Assembly: GCF_921293095.1 (NCBI RefSeq) | Contig: NC_060251.1 | Location: forward strand, 41,087,644 to 41,151,643 | Direction: 5' to 3' | From: Ischnura elegans | Taxonomy: Eukaryota > Arthropoda > Insecta > Odonata > Coenagrionidae | Length of the DNA: 64,000 bases | In this document: piece by piece, positions 1 through 11,900 of the stretch | Layout of the letters: the number at the start of each line of letters is the position of its first letter | Numbering within the stretch: position 1 is the first letter of the stretch | Made by a program: the position numbers and the translations under genes | Notes under the pieces: model-generated | The model's database searches: none | Told to the model about the DNA's origin: nothing | What the model saw: the letters and a program-made list of their open reading frames with translations, nothing else

Positions 1-502
1 GCCACACCTGAAGACTAAGCCACTAGTTTCTTGAATCATGCAGAATGCGATTCAAATTCTTATCAATAATGATGTTGTACAAAGCTCCAACCAAAGGCAG
101 CGCGCCGATTTGAAGGCATGCCAATATTAAAACCAGTTGGTCACATAAACTGACGATCTATGTCACCGAAGTACGAAGTCAATTCCCAGCAGAGTAAGAG
201 ATTTTGAAAAACAACAGAATTCCCACACTATTTACACCCCGTATCCTTATTTCCTCGGCCTCTGATTCACGTATTTCTTCAGTTGAGGCTTGTTTACATG
301 ACATTCATTTATCGGCTCTAGTAAATGCGGGAATACAAGGAGCGAACAGAGGAACAGATGTTCAGACTTGTCTGTTCAGGAATAGCACAGGAATTCGCTG
401 GCCAGTTTTCCCCAAACAACGCGGGTGATGTTGTTTACCGATTGAAATTTCAAAGGTGATTGTATTCGCGCATCTATCGACGCGGATTTGTACAGCGTGT
501 AA
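1..502. other. Intergenic DNA, no gene recognised
   Basis: I see no convincing exon or element end here. The right edge carries GCGTGTAA, the target duplication of the neighbouring insertion. Confidence 0.4.
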
Positions 503-704
503 CAGGGGCGGATCCAGGATTTTTTTCTGGGAGGGGCACAAGCAGGGCCGTATCCAGGATTTTGTTCTGGGTGGGGCACAAGGATACCTCGTAATACAAA
601 ACGAACGCAATTATAATGGGACCGTATTAATTATCTTGCATATTTATGAGGGTCTGGGGGGGGGCACGTGCCCCCGTGCCCCACCCCCCCTGGATCCGCC
701 TATG
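503..704. mobile_element. hAT-type MITE, 8-bp TSD GCGTGTAA
   Basis: Begins CAGGGGCGGATCCAGG and ends CCTGGATCCGCCTATG, imperfect inverted repeats, flanked by perfect GCGTGTAA copies at 495-502 and 705-712. The left end is present twice in tandem (503-542 and 543-582). No coding capacity. Confidence 0.85.
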
Positions 705-1005
705 GCGTGTAAATAGGGCTGAGGTGTATGGGCTTCCTGTCGATGCACGTATATTTGAACATTTTGGTATTTTTCTAGCAGCTAAATCTCATGACTGTTG
801 AACAGTATAACTTTGATTATTTTAATTTTCTGGTCCTAAAAAAACAACGAAACAAAATGAAATATATGCTAATTAAAAATACATACACGGTTGTTGTTCT
901 TCTCAAAAATTTACTGACTTATTTTGTCAATCACTTTTAATAAAAACACGCACCCCTCCGTTTTTCCGGTCCCTTTGGGCACGAGTTGTCGAGAGCCTGT
1001 GAAGG

Positions 1006-1445
1006 CCGCCATACACGGTGAATGATCATTCGAATGAAATCATTCGCCGTGTATAGCGGAAAAGGTTCGCGAATGAACCTTCATGCGCATAATTATTCAG
1101 TGAAAATTAGATCATGTTCCATTTTGCTCCCACGATCCTGTGAATGATCACGTGATCACAGTGGCGGATACAGATGGGGGGCGCAGGGGGCGCGCGCCCC
1201 CCCTTGCGGGTCCGCTTGTATTGCCGAACATTGCAAAACCACAATTGTAACTTTTTTTATATCATAAGATGGCATTGTCTTTTACATGTTTATAATCACT
1301 TTAAATAAAATTTTTATATACTTTGCCTGTGACTTGATCATCTTTTATTACGATAAAAGTAAAGACAACTCAAGATATGTTGCGCCCCCCCCCCTTGAGT
1401 TTTTTCTGTATCCGCCACTGCGTGATCATTCACCGCATCCTTAAA
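1006..1445. mobile_element. Palindromic GATCATTC-rich MITE, split by another insertion
   Basis: The left part (about 1009-1065) is a near-perfect palindrome around CGGTGAATGATCATTC and its complement. The right part (1421-1440) repeats TGATCATTCACCGC in inverse. The hAT-type MITE at 1159-1420 lies inside it. Confidence 0.55.
1159..1420. mobile_element. hAT-type MITE, TSD CGTGATCA
   Basis: Terminal repeats CAGTGGCGGATACAGA and TCTGTATCCGCCACTG, perfectly inverted, with CGTGATCA at 1151-1158 and 1421-1428. 262 bp with G/C homopolymer tracts inside both ends. Confidence 0.9.
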
Positions 1446-1670
1446 GGCCGTTTTACACGGGGCACGGAATTGCGCAGGTTAGAGCTGCATTAATTTCTAA
1501 AATGGCGTGGAATTGCGCGAATGCATGGACGAAATTAGAACTGGGGCTATTTTGCCGTCTCGCATCCACGCATGTGTTCTAGCAATTCACCGCTTTACAC
1601 GACGCAATTTTGATTGCGCCTTTGCACGTACGTCAGATTGCGCAATTCCGTGTACCGTGTAAAACGGCCT
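1445..1670 (+). mobile_element. PIF/Harbinger-like MITE, copy 1
   Basis: Terminal repeats AGGCCGTTTTACACGG and CCGTGTAAAACGGCCT flanked by TAA at 1442-1444 and 1671-1673. Several TTGCGC/GCGCAA motifs lie inside. A 3-bp TWA-type duplication is the PIF/Harbinger signature. Confidence 0.85.
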
Positions 1671-1673
1671 TAA

Positions 1674-2319
1674 GCCGCGTTTATAGATCCTCATTTTTCA
1701 GAAGGGGGAATTGCTTGGCCTCCTACATATTCGCTCTTGAGAGGTCTAACATTAGTTGTAACTAGCGATGATGGATCGATAATAGTGGGGTAGCCAAGAA
1801 TAATATACCGTCATGTCAACTGATTTCAAATGCGGACTATGTTCTGCTTGTTACACGCTTCATCTTAGCTTGCTTCTTACGTTTGATCGATGGAATTTTG
1901 TAAATGATTTATAACTCACTTTTCATTGTAAGATAGGCTTGACATTTTGCACACTAGCTTGCCAATGATGACATTTTTTTCTTTTACTTTTCATTTAATT
2001 TTGTTACTGTTTTTGAATAATCGTAGTTTTATCTTTTTTATTTTATTTTTCTTCATTTTCCCCATTTACGGTCGGGAGGAAGCCAGCCACCCATCCCTCT
2101 CGTATTTACCCGAATGTAAGGTAAATTGAAACATCTGACGGCATGTGAACAGCGTAACGCGTAACACCACCAGTAGGATACATCATACAAGATTTCCACT
2201 TGAAAAATGTTCGAAAGCGCAAGTATTAGTAGCCATCGTATCACCTCGTATAAATGAAGCCATGGTCTGAAACTTTTCAGATAGATTAAATAGCCAGATT
2301 GATCGCATTGGTAGGAGCT
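1674..2319. other. Intergenic DNA, no gene recognised
   Basis: T-rich tract near 1965-2060. No splice-bounded coding segment found. Confidence 0.35.
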
Positions 2320-2730
2320 GTGATCCACACGATCATTTTTCTCCGTCCCTCATAATGATAGCTCTAGCGCTAGGTTTTCAGAGATCAAAAGAGTGATCGC
2401 TCGACCCATTATTTTCATAACCACACGGTCATTCCAACTGCCCCTTTTCCCATCATTTATTACGTAACTTACTGAATTTAGAACTGCCATTAAATTAAAA
2501 GCCAAGCATGGCGTTACAATCGCTATCAGCGGCCGTGCATTCTGATTGGCTCAAGGATGGTTCCAGCGATGGAAAAAGGGACGTGCCGAAAGATGAAAAA
2601 GGGATGGCATTTCCATCCCTCGAGCTATCGCGGAAAATGATCGGTCATTTTTTTCCTCCATAATTGGAGCGATCGCTGAAGCTGTCCCTCGGAAGGGATG
2701 GAAATAAATGATCGTGTGATTCAGGCTTAA
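2320..2730. repeat. Inverted-repeat (foldback-like) element
   Basis: CACACGATCATTTTTCTCC near 2326 is matched in inverse by AAATAAATGATCGTGTG near 2702. CCGTCCCTC and GGGATGG recur inside. Flanks share TGATCGCATTGGTA/TGATCGCAAAGGTA, perhaps a long diverged target duplication. Confidence 0.5.
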
Positions 2731-4460
2731 TAGAGCCAGAGTGATCGCAAAGGTAAACAAATTGAGCGCAACCACAGAGATTCGTGGGTTTCAAACCCCC
2801 CCCACGATATGTCTGGGAGAGACTGGGTCTTGGGAGTATCCCCTCCAAAAATTTAACACCACCGCAATTTCCACCCACCCCCTTCCGAATTTTTTTTCTG
2901 TCTACGGTCCTGAGATAGTGGAACTTTATAATGCGCAGGAATGCCAGTACATTAGATTGTACTTTGATTTTCAAATAATCCACACTTACTAGTTTTTGAA
3001 GTCCAATTAAACTGCGCGAGACTGCATCTGACGCTTCGTAGCAAACACAGAAAATTAATGGCCTAATAAGTGAGCCTGAATTATCTCCCCCTCCCCCTTG
3101 ATCTCCGGAATTTTGAGACGAAATTAGTATTGAATTAGCTAATAATTTGTAAAAAAAAAATAATAAGAAAGCAATCGCACCGCATTAAAATTGAAAAAAG
3201 TAAATTATCAGACAGAGTTGATCAATATCAATGCATTGCTAAGCAAGTAACGACAACAAAGAGAGATAATAAATTGTGAGAAGATGAGCCCCAAAAAGTT
3301 CTTGAAACACCAATACTCTAAAATCGCTCCAGTTGAATAATTTAGTTTAGAAATGATATTTAATGGCACAAGGCAGCTGATATTGCAAATTCTATTCACA
3401 ACTATGTTAAATTTTTTACCGGGTGCAGTCTTTAGCAATCCCCCCAAAAAACGATTTCTGGCTATGCCTTGCATCGAAAAACAGAAATTGAGAAATAAAA
3501 GAAAAAAATGCAGTCCATCAAACATATTTACAACAAAGGAGTACTGGTAAAGAGGTGGGCAGAAAGATAATTTGATTTCCATCCCATGAGCCCTGGCTCA
3601 AAACCAGAATACAATGAAAGTGTTTTGTGGATGATATATGATTCCAACTTGTGCTACAGGCACAGCACTTTAAGAACTCAAATTATCAGTCCCTCAGATC
3701 AGACCTTTATCCCTTTCTTCCTGCTGTGTTTGTTTACAGTAGTTCAATGTCAAGATTGGTCTGTACCCTTGTAATACATCAATGACATCAATTATGAAAA
3801 CAAGCTACGAGTGAGTTTATGAATGTACTATTGAACCAGAGCCTCAAGTCACAGTACAAAGAATTCATAAAATTGAAATCCATAAACACCTATCCGCTTT
3901 ATTATCTTGTGAAGAGAAATAGCTGCAAAACTTACAAGGGTGATAATAGGGGTAAAATTTCTTGGCTTGGGGAGCAGGAATTTTAGGGTAGCATTGGTGT
4001 ATGGACAACTTTCATTCCAGGATATGCAATATACATACATACTATGCTCTGAGGCCTGGTCTGACTTTTGATACCCCTCAGTAACAGAAGGATTAACAAA
4101 ATACGGGCTGGTTTTCCATGCACGGGAAGGCTTATCCTATCGTAACACATCTGGTGCTCTTAGGATTAATAATCCATAGTGTCCCCAAGATATAAATATT
4201 ACTTGGAAATAATACCACAAATTATAAGAGTCCCAGGTAATTGGTCAAAATTTAAATCCCTGCCCAGCATCAAAAGTTTTAGTCGTATTGTTAGAGCTAG
4301 TCTGGTAGAACTAAAATTCCTAGGATGAAATAACTGCTACACCTTTTCCCATACCCTGGCCATGGGCTGACAATGAAAATTACTAGATAGTAGGTTAATG
4401 TTGAACGCTCAACGTTTAATCTCAAATGCTGTTTAAAAAATGTCCAATTTAATTAAAATA
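2731..4460. other. Intergenic DNA downstream of the TMEM242-like gene
   Basis: Holds one copy of a diverged dispersed repeat (3781-4010). No other gene or element end was recognised. Confidence 0.35.
3781..4010. repeat. Dispersed repeat, copy A
   Basis: Shares long interrupted matches with 7650-7920 in the same orientation (for example GAGTGAGTTTAT, TTGAACCAGA, CCTCAAGTCAC, TCTTGTGA). Family unknown. Confidence 0.55.
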
Positions 4461-4593
4461 CTTACTTTGAAGAGCATCATCACTGGATCCATTGGGCATA
4501 TTGTTTTTGGTAAAAAATAAAATTGCAGGAGTTAGACTTATAATGAAATACTTTTAACTAATATTAAAAGGTACAATAATTTACATGCTATTA

Positions 4594-4749
4594 TCAATCA
4601 CTTTGTGCTACTTTAACATCTGGACTATTTTCTTCACTGATATACTTTAATAAATCGGTAAGACCTTCAAATTCCACCCTACTCTGGGGTGGGTCATTCT
4701 TTGGTACTCTTGGTAGAAAGGATCCAACCTTCATCCTGAACTCGTAAAG
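4594..4749 (-). CDS. TMEM242: TMEM242-like exon 3 with stop
   Basis: Acceptor GGTTTAG|CTTTACGAG. The exon reads 51 residues, including KVGSFLPRVPKNDPP and FEGLTDLLKYISEE, then TGA. It is too short and lysine/glutamate rich to be a hydrophobic segment, matching the family's soluble tail. Confidence 0.88.
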   Translation of the reverse strand, partial: LYEFRMKVGSFLPRVPKNDPPQSRVEFEGLTDLLKYISEENSPDVKVAQSD

Positions 4750-5240
4750 CTAAACCAGAAAAAGTCTCCAATAATTATACGATAAATGTAATTTAAAAGA
4801 CAGTATTACAGATAAAACTGAATACTCACATCATTAACACCCATTATTTTCCAAATGGAATAAAATAAAATACCGCATCCCGTGAACGCGTATAATGTTC
4901 CTATTCCTAATGCTTTCATTGCTAAAGCAGAGCCACTCACAGGAAGTTCTCTCGTGGGAATAAGTCCTCTGTTAAAAAATGCTGGGTCCCTTTTCTTGGC
5001 TGCTGCTAGAGTAGTCCCAAAGCCCACTAACATTGATAATCCGGTTACTGATGATAGGAAAATAGCAGCTACGGAAAGAGTATACGGTAAGTATCAAAAT
5101 ATTACAACTAAATGGATTAAATGAAGAAAATTTGTGTATTTACCTTTTAGCCGAAATGCTTTGTCCTTTTCAGGCTGTTTTACATCACTATCCATTTTGT
5201 TTCCTTCAACGGCGGTGGCGGTTAAAGATCTACTGTCCAT
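4594..5240 (-). CDS. TMEM242: TMEM242-like mitochondrial membrane protein, three exons, complete
   Basis: Complete three-exon gene. Exons in transcript order are 5240-5144, 5068-4830 and 4749-4594 (97, 239 and 156 nt), giving 163 aa. Introns are GT-AG in phases 1 and 0. Residues about 34-56 and 87-109 are hydrophobic and look like two membrane spans. The loop holds AAAKKRDPAFFNRG, and the C-terminal part holds LYEFRMKVGSFLP and VEFEGLTDLLKYISEE, all hallmarks I recognise from TMEM242 (C6orf35). In mammals this inner-membrane protein helps assemble the ATP synthase c-ring with TMEM70 and assists complex I assembly; that role is transferred by family. The start is the first ATG of the open first exon; Met16 is a fallback. 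The gene is head to head with the DHHC gene. The protein is slightly longer than the roughly 140-aa vertebrate form because of its N-terminus. Confidence 0.9.
4830..5068 (-). CDS. TMEM242: TMEM242-like exon 2 (both membrane spans)
   Basis: Acceptor CCGTAG|CTGC and donor GAT|GTGAGT, phase 0 at its end. It carries both hydrophobic segments and the KKRDPAFFNRG loop. Confidence 0.9.
5144..5240 (-). CDS. TMEM242: TMEM242-like exon 1
   Basis: Encodes the polar N-terminal 32 residues plus the first base of codon 33 and ends at the donor G|GTAAATAC. It joins to CTGCTATT in exon 2, restoring an Ala codon. Confidence 0.85.
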
Positions 5241-5709
5241 AATGGCCCAGAACAACAGAAAATACTTATTCCTACAACCTACACGGCACTTCTTTCATGA
5301 AAACATTTTACAATATCGGCTTAGAAAGTAACTTGTAGCTGTATGCATGGAATCACAGAGTACTGCATTCAAAACACTGAACACAAATGTAAAATAAATG
5401 TACAGCCGCACAAGTTCTCGTGCTATTCATGCAATGTTTTTGTCTCATTTCGATTCGCTTTTGTTTCTTGAATTCATTCCTGCGGATAACACCTGAGCGT
5501 GTTGTGTCGAAAGGACGTTGATCAAGAGTATAGCAAGTTGTTTTACGCCCTTGCCATTCAGTTGGCGATAAGATGTTTACGATGGGTGTTGAGTTTGGAT
5601 TCAGTGATTTTGTGAAAATGAAACATGAGTTCATGTGAAGTTCTGAGCCATTGTGACCGCTGCAATGGCAGGATAATCTGTAGAACGGTGCCTATGTCGG
5701 AGATTTCTC
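5241..5709. promoter_or_regulatory. Divergent intergenic region, candidate bidirectional promoter
   Basis: About 470 bp separate the two head-to-head ATGs, so both 5' UTRs and the core promoters should lie here or overlap. No clear TATA box serves either gene. Open frames in this stretch are short and look incidental. Bidirectional use is inferred from layout, not shown by a motif. Confidence 0.5.
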
Positions 5710-5726
5710 ATGGTCACTATACCTGA
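5694..5726 (+). promoter_or_regulatory. Upstream ORF overlapping the DHHC start codon
   Basis: An ATG 16 nt upstream of the annotated start opens a 10-codon frame ([10 protein letters not shown], stop TGA) that runs through the main ATG in another frame. If the transcript includes it, it could lower initiation at 5710 or favour downstream Met28. Confidence 0.4.
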
Positions 5727-5939
5727 CTATCATTACTACTTAGTGCGTACAGATTCACCATCTGACAACGAGGACGAAGTTAACGTGAAGATGCCGCATG
5801 TAACACGCAAGTGGGAAGTTTTTCCAGGGAGGAATAAGTTCTGCTGTGATGGGCGAATCATGATGGCCCCCCAGACTGGAGTGTTTTATATTACGTTAGG
5901 TTTAATAGTTGGAACAAGTGGATTATTCTTTGCTTTCGA
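5710..5939 (+). CDS. app: DHHC gene exon 1 (N-terminus and TM1)
   Basis: Runs from the ATG to donor TTTCGA|GTAAGT; the split codon makes Asp77 with exon 2. An in-frame TAA at 5674 limits upstream extension. The first roughly 30 residues are acidic and not typical of the family, so initiation at Met28 ([13 protein letters not shown]) is an alternative. Confidence 0.88.
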
Positions 5940-8900
5940 GTAAGTCATTGGTGATATATCTTGTTCCCATATTTTTTCTTAGCTTTTATTTTCTTATGAA
6001 AACTTTCTTATTTACTCAGTCGTCTTGCGATTTCCGTCTACTCCTCCACTAGGATAATGTTTTATATCAGTGTATTCGCATGTGAAGTAGCGGCGTTATT
6101 ATGAAAATTTAATAAGCTGTAGCTGGCGCGTCTATTTGAATCATTTCACTTCTGGATATCTGAGTATTTTTCCTGTTTAATATTGGATGAGAAAATCTCT
6201 CCTCGTCATTGAAAAATCAAAGGCGGATTCATTCAGTGTATGCTTTTGTGTGAGAATAGGCGAAATTCTGTCAACTTTGAAGTCGTAGTGATGCCATAAC
6301 AGCCACTGTGTGATTAAGATATGGTTCTCTGCAACTGAATATTATCATGTTTCAGAAAATTTTGCAATCTAAACGGACACTGAAGTAAGCTGAGTCTGAC
6401 TTTTAAATGTCACTGGTTCACCAAAGTAATCAAAAAGTGACTTATCGTTAGTGCTCTCATCTTCGTCTGACTCTTTCTCATGCTTGTTATAGATTCAGGA
6501 AAGGACGTATTGCGATACCGTTGGCATAAAGATTCCTCAGGGTATACATTCTCAGTAGGCAGTTGCATCCTCTTGTGTAATCTGTATTGAAAGGCAAGTC
6601 CTCAAGAGTATTTCACTTCTTCTTTCACACATTTCTCCTCTTTTAAGTACTGCTTATTATGCGTTTTCGTATTTATCTCTCAGGAATACTCATTAATAGC
6701 CTTGTATTTGTGGCAAAATGCTCTTAACCATGCATGAAATGCTCATACCTCAGCACATGTGCATTCCCGATGTTGTTTTTCTGCTGATAGACGTGTTCAC
6801 TTGATTGTGTGACAACATTACTGATCACAACCTTTGTGCCTATGTATGCTGGTGTTGAAGTGAACATTTTGCCAAATGTTTTACCTCATTGAGTGCAATA
6901 ATTTGTGAAGGGAGTTTATAATCGAAGCGAAAGGCCCTTTTTGGTTTGAATTGATGCTAATTTTATATCCTTTCTTTTTCTTAATCTAAATCCACACATC
7001 ATTCAGGATGTGTTTTTACAGAAGTTTGAATTTGTTGAAATGGATCGTGACGAGAGAGCATAGAGAGACTTGAAGTCGTGAAAGCTGAAAATGCTGAGCA
7101 TATTGTTTACTATTAGTGACAAAATAGTACCCAGTGTAAAAGACTACACTCCTAGATTGGGTGTTGCCTCTTGGGTCTCAAGAAGTTCCCTTCGAAATTG
7201 GTCTGAAATCGTGGCATTCTTCATGTTTCTCTTCAGATAATAACTGCTGATTTTTGGGATTATATCTTTTGGCCTGAATACCGTGTAATAGTGGAGTATT
7301 CAAGGTGTGATTTCACTAGTTATCAGTTATAAATCCCTGTTACTTTCTCACCTGAAGCCCTTCCTTACATCGGCACGATAAATCGCAATATATTTTGGTA
7401 TGTTCCAAAATTATTTCCATTATATGTTCCATACGACAGGGCTGAAAATGTCTGATATAATTTTATAACAAAGTTAATAAATTCCCTTTTAGTTTTAGGG
7501 CTTCAATTGTCCATTATAAACCAGTGAATAATGAAAAGTGGCTTCTGTAGCATGTGATTGGCTAGACTATATCTTTCGGGGAGCAAACCATTATTAGTTA
7601 CCTTACTAGTTGAGGAAAATCCTCAGAAATCAGTGTGCATGGCACTAACACATTAATAATATCATTAAGTAATGAAATCTAGTCAAGAGTGAGTTTATTG
7701 ATATACCATTGAACCAGATCCTCAAGTCACTACGCATTCACAAAACTGAAATTCCACCAACACTTGTATGTTGTATTTTCTTGTGATGTGAAATAGTCAC
7801 AAAACTTCAAAGTAATGAGCAGGGAAACTACTTGAGAAATAAGTAGGAAGAATACGTGTGTTGCTCTGTTTTGGTGGGGGACTGGAACTCTGAAATTTAA
7901 TGGAGCCAGTGGTGTGAGCGCCAGGAAATATTTTCCTTTTTTTGCTGACCGTGTATCTGCAATGTTGAAAAAAATCTGGCATGTTGAATTATTAGAGCTA
8001 AGTGTTACTTGGAATTATAAATACACTTATTTTTTAAAATTTTGTACTGTCCACTTTAAAATGTTCACAGGCATTTTAGCCAGCAGTAGGGAAATTAAAA
8101 TGCTGCTGTGGTCGTAAAAATTGGGTGCTACCAAGGACTTATTTACTAGTTGTGATGCCCTGACTCTACCTGATTTTGTTTAACTAATAACTTATCCTTT
8201 GGGATATTGCAATTTGAAACCTAGAGAAAATATATATATTTTCCTTACTCTTTCTCTTATATACTGTGAAATACTCAAATACTGATAATGCATATATTAC
8301 ACGTTCATGTAATATGTACTCAATCTTCTGTGATGGACTACTGTCAATGGGATTTTGATTGTTTTTTTATGTCGTCCTGATAAGATAACCTGATTTGATT
8401 GTATGGAATCATATCATTTCGCAATATCTTTCCTTATCTGATGTAGCATATCCGTCATTACAAATGGAATTCAAATTGAGAGACACATGCAGGTATAATT
8501 ATCTACAATATGTTTTCCTGATCAATTACAGCACTTGTGATCAGCTTGGAATAATGTAATGATTCAATTTCAATTTTGGTCAGTGGTGAAAAAATTGTAA
8601 TCAATCCCTGGAGAAGTGGTCAAGTACCTCCCGAAGTAAATCTCTAGAATAAATAATTCTTATAGATTTTTATTATTACATTATGTGTAATTCCTTCTTA
8701 ACACATTCAATGCGGATGATATTTTCACCGAAACCTCCAGTGACGGATGGGCGATTTTGCTTCATAACGGTGGTCTTGGAAGTAATACAACAGAATTTGC
8801 AATTTTTTTCGTTTCTATTTCAAGCAATTAGTAAAAAACCCTAATGACATACATGTATGCCACCCGTCACCAGTAATTGACAATTCACGCAACCCGCATT

Positions 8901-11900
8901 ACACACATGCAATTTTCCTTGTATGAAGGAGTGAACTTTTCATATTTCCGTTTATAATACTTCTTCTACCATTGATTCCTTAGGTTAATGGCGGAAATAT
9001 CTTGGAATTAGTCTTTACGTGTATTTTTTTTGTTTCAACGGCCGTAGATTTAATTTTTTCAAGTCCCAGAAGTAGAACACACAATGAACGGCAAGAAAAA
9101 TATAAATTTATGGGATAAACATTTTTTTAAATCTATGTTACCCCAGAGTTATTGCAAAATTGAAACATTTCAATAAAAATTCTCACAAATTTTAATGATA
9201 TATTTGAAAGCAAGGCCTTGTAGCCCTGGTTGACCTTCACATTCTGGGCAAATTGCAGTCACTGTCCTTCGGATGCCTTCACGGTTAGCGGAGAAATGAA
9301 GAGCCTGCATCATTCCTAAAAACCTATCACGGCATATTTTCTCCCGAATATCGGTACTCACACTAATTCTGACCTCCAATCATTAAAAAATCGTGTTAAC
9401 CCTAATTGCGCCCATGTGGAGAAGAAGGCCCAGCCAAGTTACCAGTTCTCCCTGTCTAACAGCTTCCAATCCATTATGCCCTTAGTGAAGGCCCATGGTG
9501 AAGGATTTTGGAGGAAAATGCTTACAGCATTTTCTCCGTCTATGAGAGGATTATTTCAAAGAAAATATCATTTGCAAGTTGAAATAATCTCTGGGAGTGC
9601 CGCTGGTAGGGAGGGACTCCAACCTTGAGCCTTAAAAATTATCAAGCAAAATAGTACAATTTGTGTAATGGAGTGTTGCATATGTGATTAATACCTTAGT
9701 TTTTATGAAAATTAAGACTGTATCTGTACCTAACACTAGAATGTATTAATGACCTACAAAATGAAAACACCATAATGATCAGAGGACAAGTAATTGATGC
9801 AGAGCAATGACTGAGAAAATATGCCGTAAAATTAGGAAAAAAACCCAAATTATGTAAAAAAACGTAATTTGCAATAATTATTTTAAAATTATTAATAAAG
9901 TATAAAATACGACCTTTTGGACCGCATGGAAACATTTTTGAATAAAATAGTAAGTTTTGAGACGGGAATACACGTTATTAACAAAAACTAAGTCTGATAA
10001 TAATTTTTGTGGTTGTACATAAGATATGAATAAATTAAAAAATAAGATAAAAATACTATTTCAAGGGCATAATTAATGGTTAAATGCCGTAATGCTTAAA
10101 ATACCTCTGAGTCTATTTTTTTCCGCAATTTCGTTTACAAAGCTAAGGAAACAAATAAACAAGTAAAAAAATACAGACCAATACTGTAGATAATGTAATG
10201 CAGTGTTGCATACGCCATTAATATGTTATTTTTTTATGAAAAGGAAGAAAATCTGCAACTAACCCAACACGTATGAATAACTCAGAAAATGAAATAAAAT
10301 ATAAATGAATAGAGGATTGGTAATTGACCTAGGGAAACGAATGAGAAAATATGCAGTAAAAGTAGGAAAAAGACCCAAAAAAAATCACCCAGGATAAACG
10401 TAATTTTCATTAATAAAAAAATGTTCCTAGCAAAAGAAATTCAAATATAACATCATTAACTGAAGCACCGCACTAAGATCATTTTTTTATAATGTAGTGA
10501 GTATGAAACGGGGATAAATATCTTCAATAAAAAAGTTAGTCTAATCATAATTTTTGTGATAGCACATAAAATATGAATAAATTAAAAATAAAGGTAAAAA
10601 AACAAATTTAAAAGAATTATCCATATGTAAGGCATGCTTATGATATTTACGATAAGAATGATGAAAAAGAGACGAAGGAAATGAAAAGAAAAATCTCAAC
10701 CTGCCAAATTGTTCCAAAAACAGCAGTAAAGTAAACAAAAAAACACTAAAAATGAAGGAACACGTAGAACTAGAAACGGACACTTCCGCAATGGTGTAAG
10801 GTCAATCCCAAACTGCGGGAGGGTGAAAAAGTAACGCTAGGTGCGCTCGGAGCACCCTAGTGACCAGCGGAAAAACGTACTCCCGAAGACATACATTTAT
10901 GTCATCCGCCTGAGTGGAAAAGCCCTCATGACATATATATATGTCATCCGCACTGAATGTGTTAAAGAGGCTAAAAGGATGGGAATGAAAGCCCTATTTT
11001 TAAATAAGTACTTAGATCAAATATTAATAATGTCCCAGAAAAGGAATATGTAAACACGAATATAGTAGAAATGAGTGGTGAACATAATCAAAATAATCTG
11101 AGGATTGTTAGCTGATAATGAAGTGTTCCTTTAAGTTATGTTGATACCACATCGTCTTTTCTTTGGCCATTTGTACTTATACTTTTGATGTGGGAGGGGT
11201 AAATACCCTGCCTATTAGTTAGGTTAAAAATGGACATTTACCCATGGTTTGAGTAAATATCAAAGATGAGAGTATGTATTCACAATTTTATGTATCTTTT
11301 TTAGCTTTATTTATTAGAGAAAATTTTCTTTTAGTCTTTGGTTGGAATAGTAAGCTCTGAACACTAGAAGCATGCTAGGGGTTAATATCATGCCTATCCA
11401 TTTACCCATCATTTTTTCACACTTTTGTGTCATAGTTGCTGGTTGGTGTTTTTCGAATTTTCATGATATATGGATTAGTCTACTCTTACAAAGTTTTTGT
11501 CCTTGTTCACCCTCTAAATCATTATTCTGTGTGATGATGTGCTTATAGTGAAATGGATCATTTTAACCTCTCAGGGAATTCTGCTATCCTATGCTAGAAT
11601 TTTATCTGTATTTCCAACTCAAATCAGTGTACAAAGAAGTGAAAAGCATTAATCGAATAGGATATGAGCAGCAGACTTGCAGGAGGAACGGAAAATGTGG
11701 TAAAAGTTATGAGAAACTGATTGTTAGACTTCCCATATAGTAGCTATAAGTTTCACTTTTACATGTCGTGTTGCGGCATAGTGCTGCTCACTTCCTCAAT
11801 AAGCAGTCAGGAATAGCTAGGAGACATTTCAGTTAAATAATAATAAATGGCAAGAACGTATCCTGTGGATATTGTGTGTCCACTATTTTTTGGAAAAAGT

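Larger units (their letters stand above)
8702..10961 (-). mobile_element. Internally deleted piggyBac-type transposon
   Basis: Flanked by TTAA at 8698-8701 and 10962-10965. Terminal repeats CACATTCAATGCGGATGA and, on the other strand, CACATTCAGTGCGGATGA. Subterminal palindromes ATGACATAT(A)TGTCAT occur near the right end. It contains a minus-strand transposase remnant (9170-9379) and two diverged direct repeats. Confidence 0.85.

Noticed and set aside
3849-4040. Minus-strand 63-codon frame as a gene downstream of the TMEM242-like gene
   Set aside because: It falls in a dispersed repeat that also occurs at 7650-7920.
5353-5634. Minus-strand 93-codon frame between the two host genes
   Set aside because: No splice or similarity support; it lies in the promoter/5' UTR interval and looks incidental.
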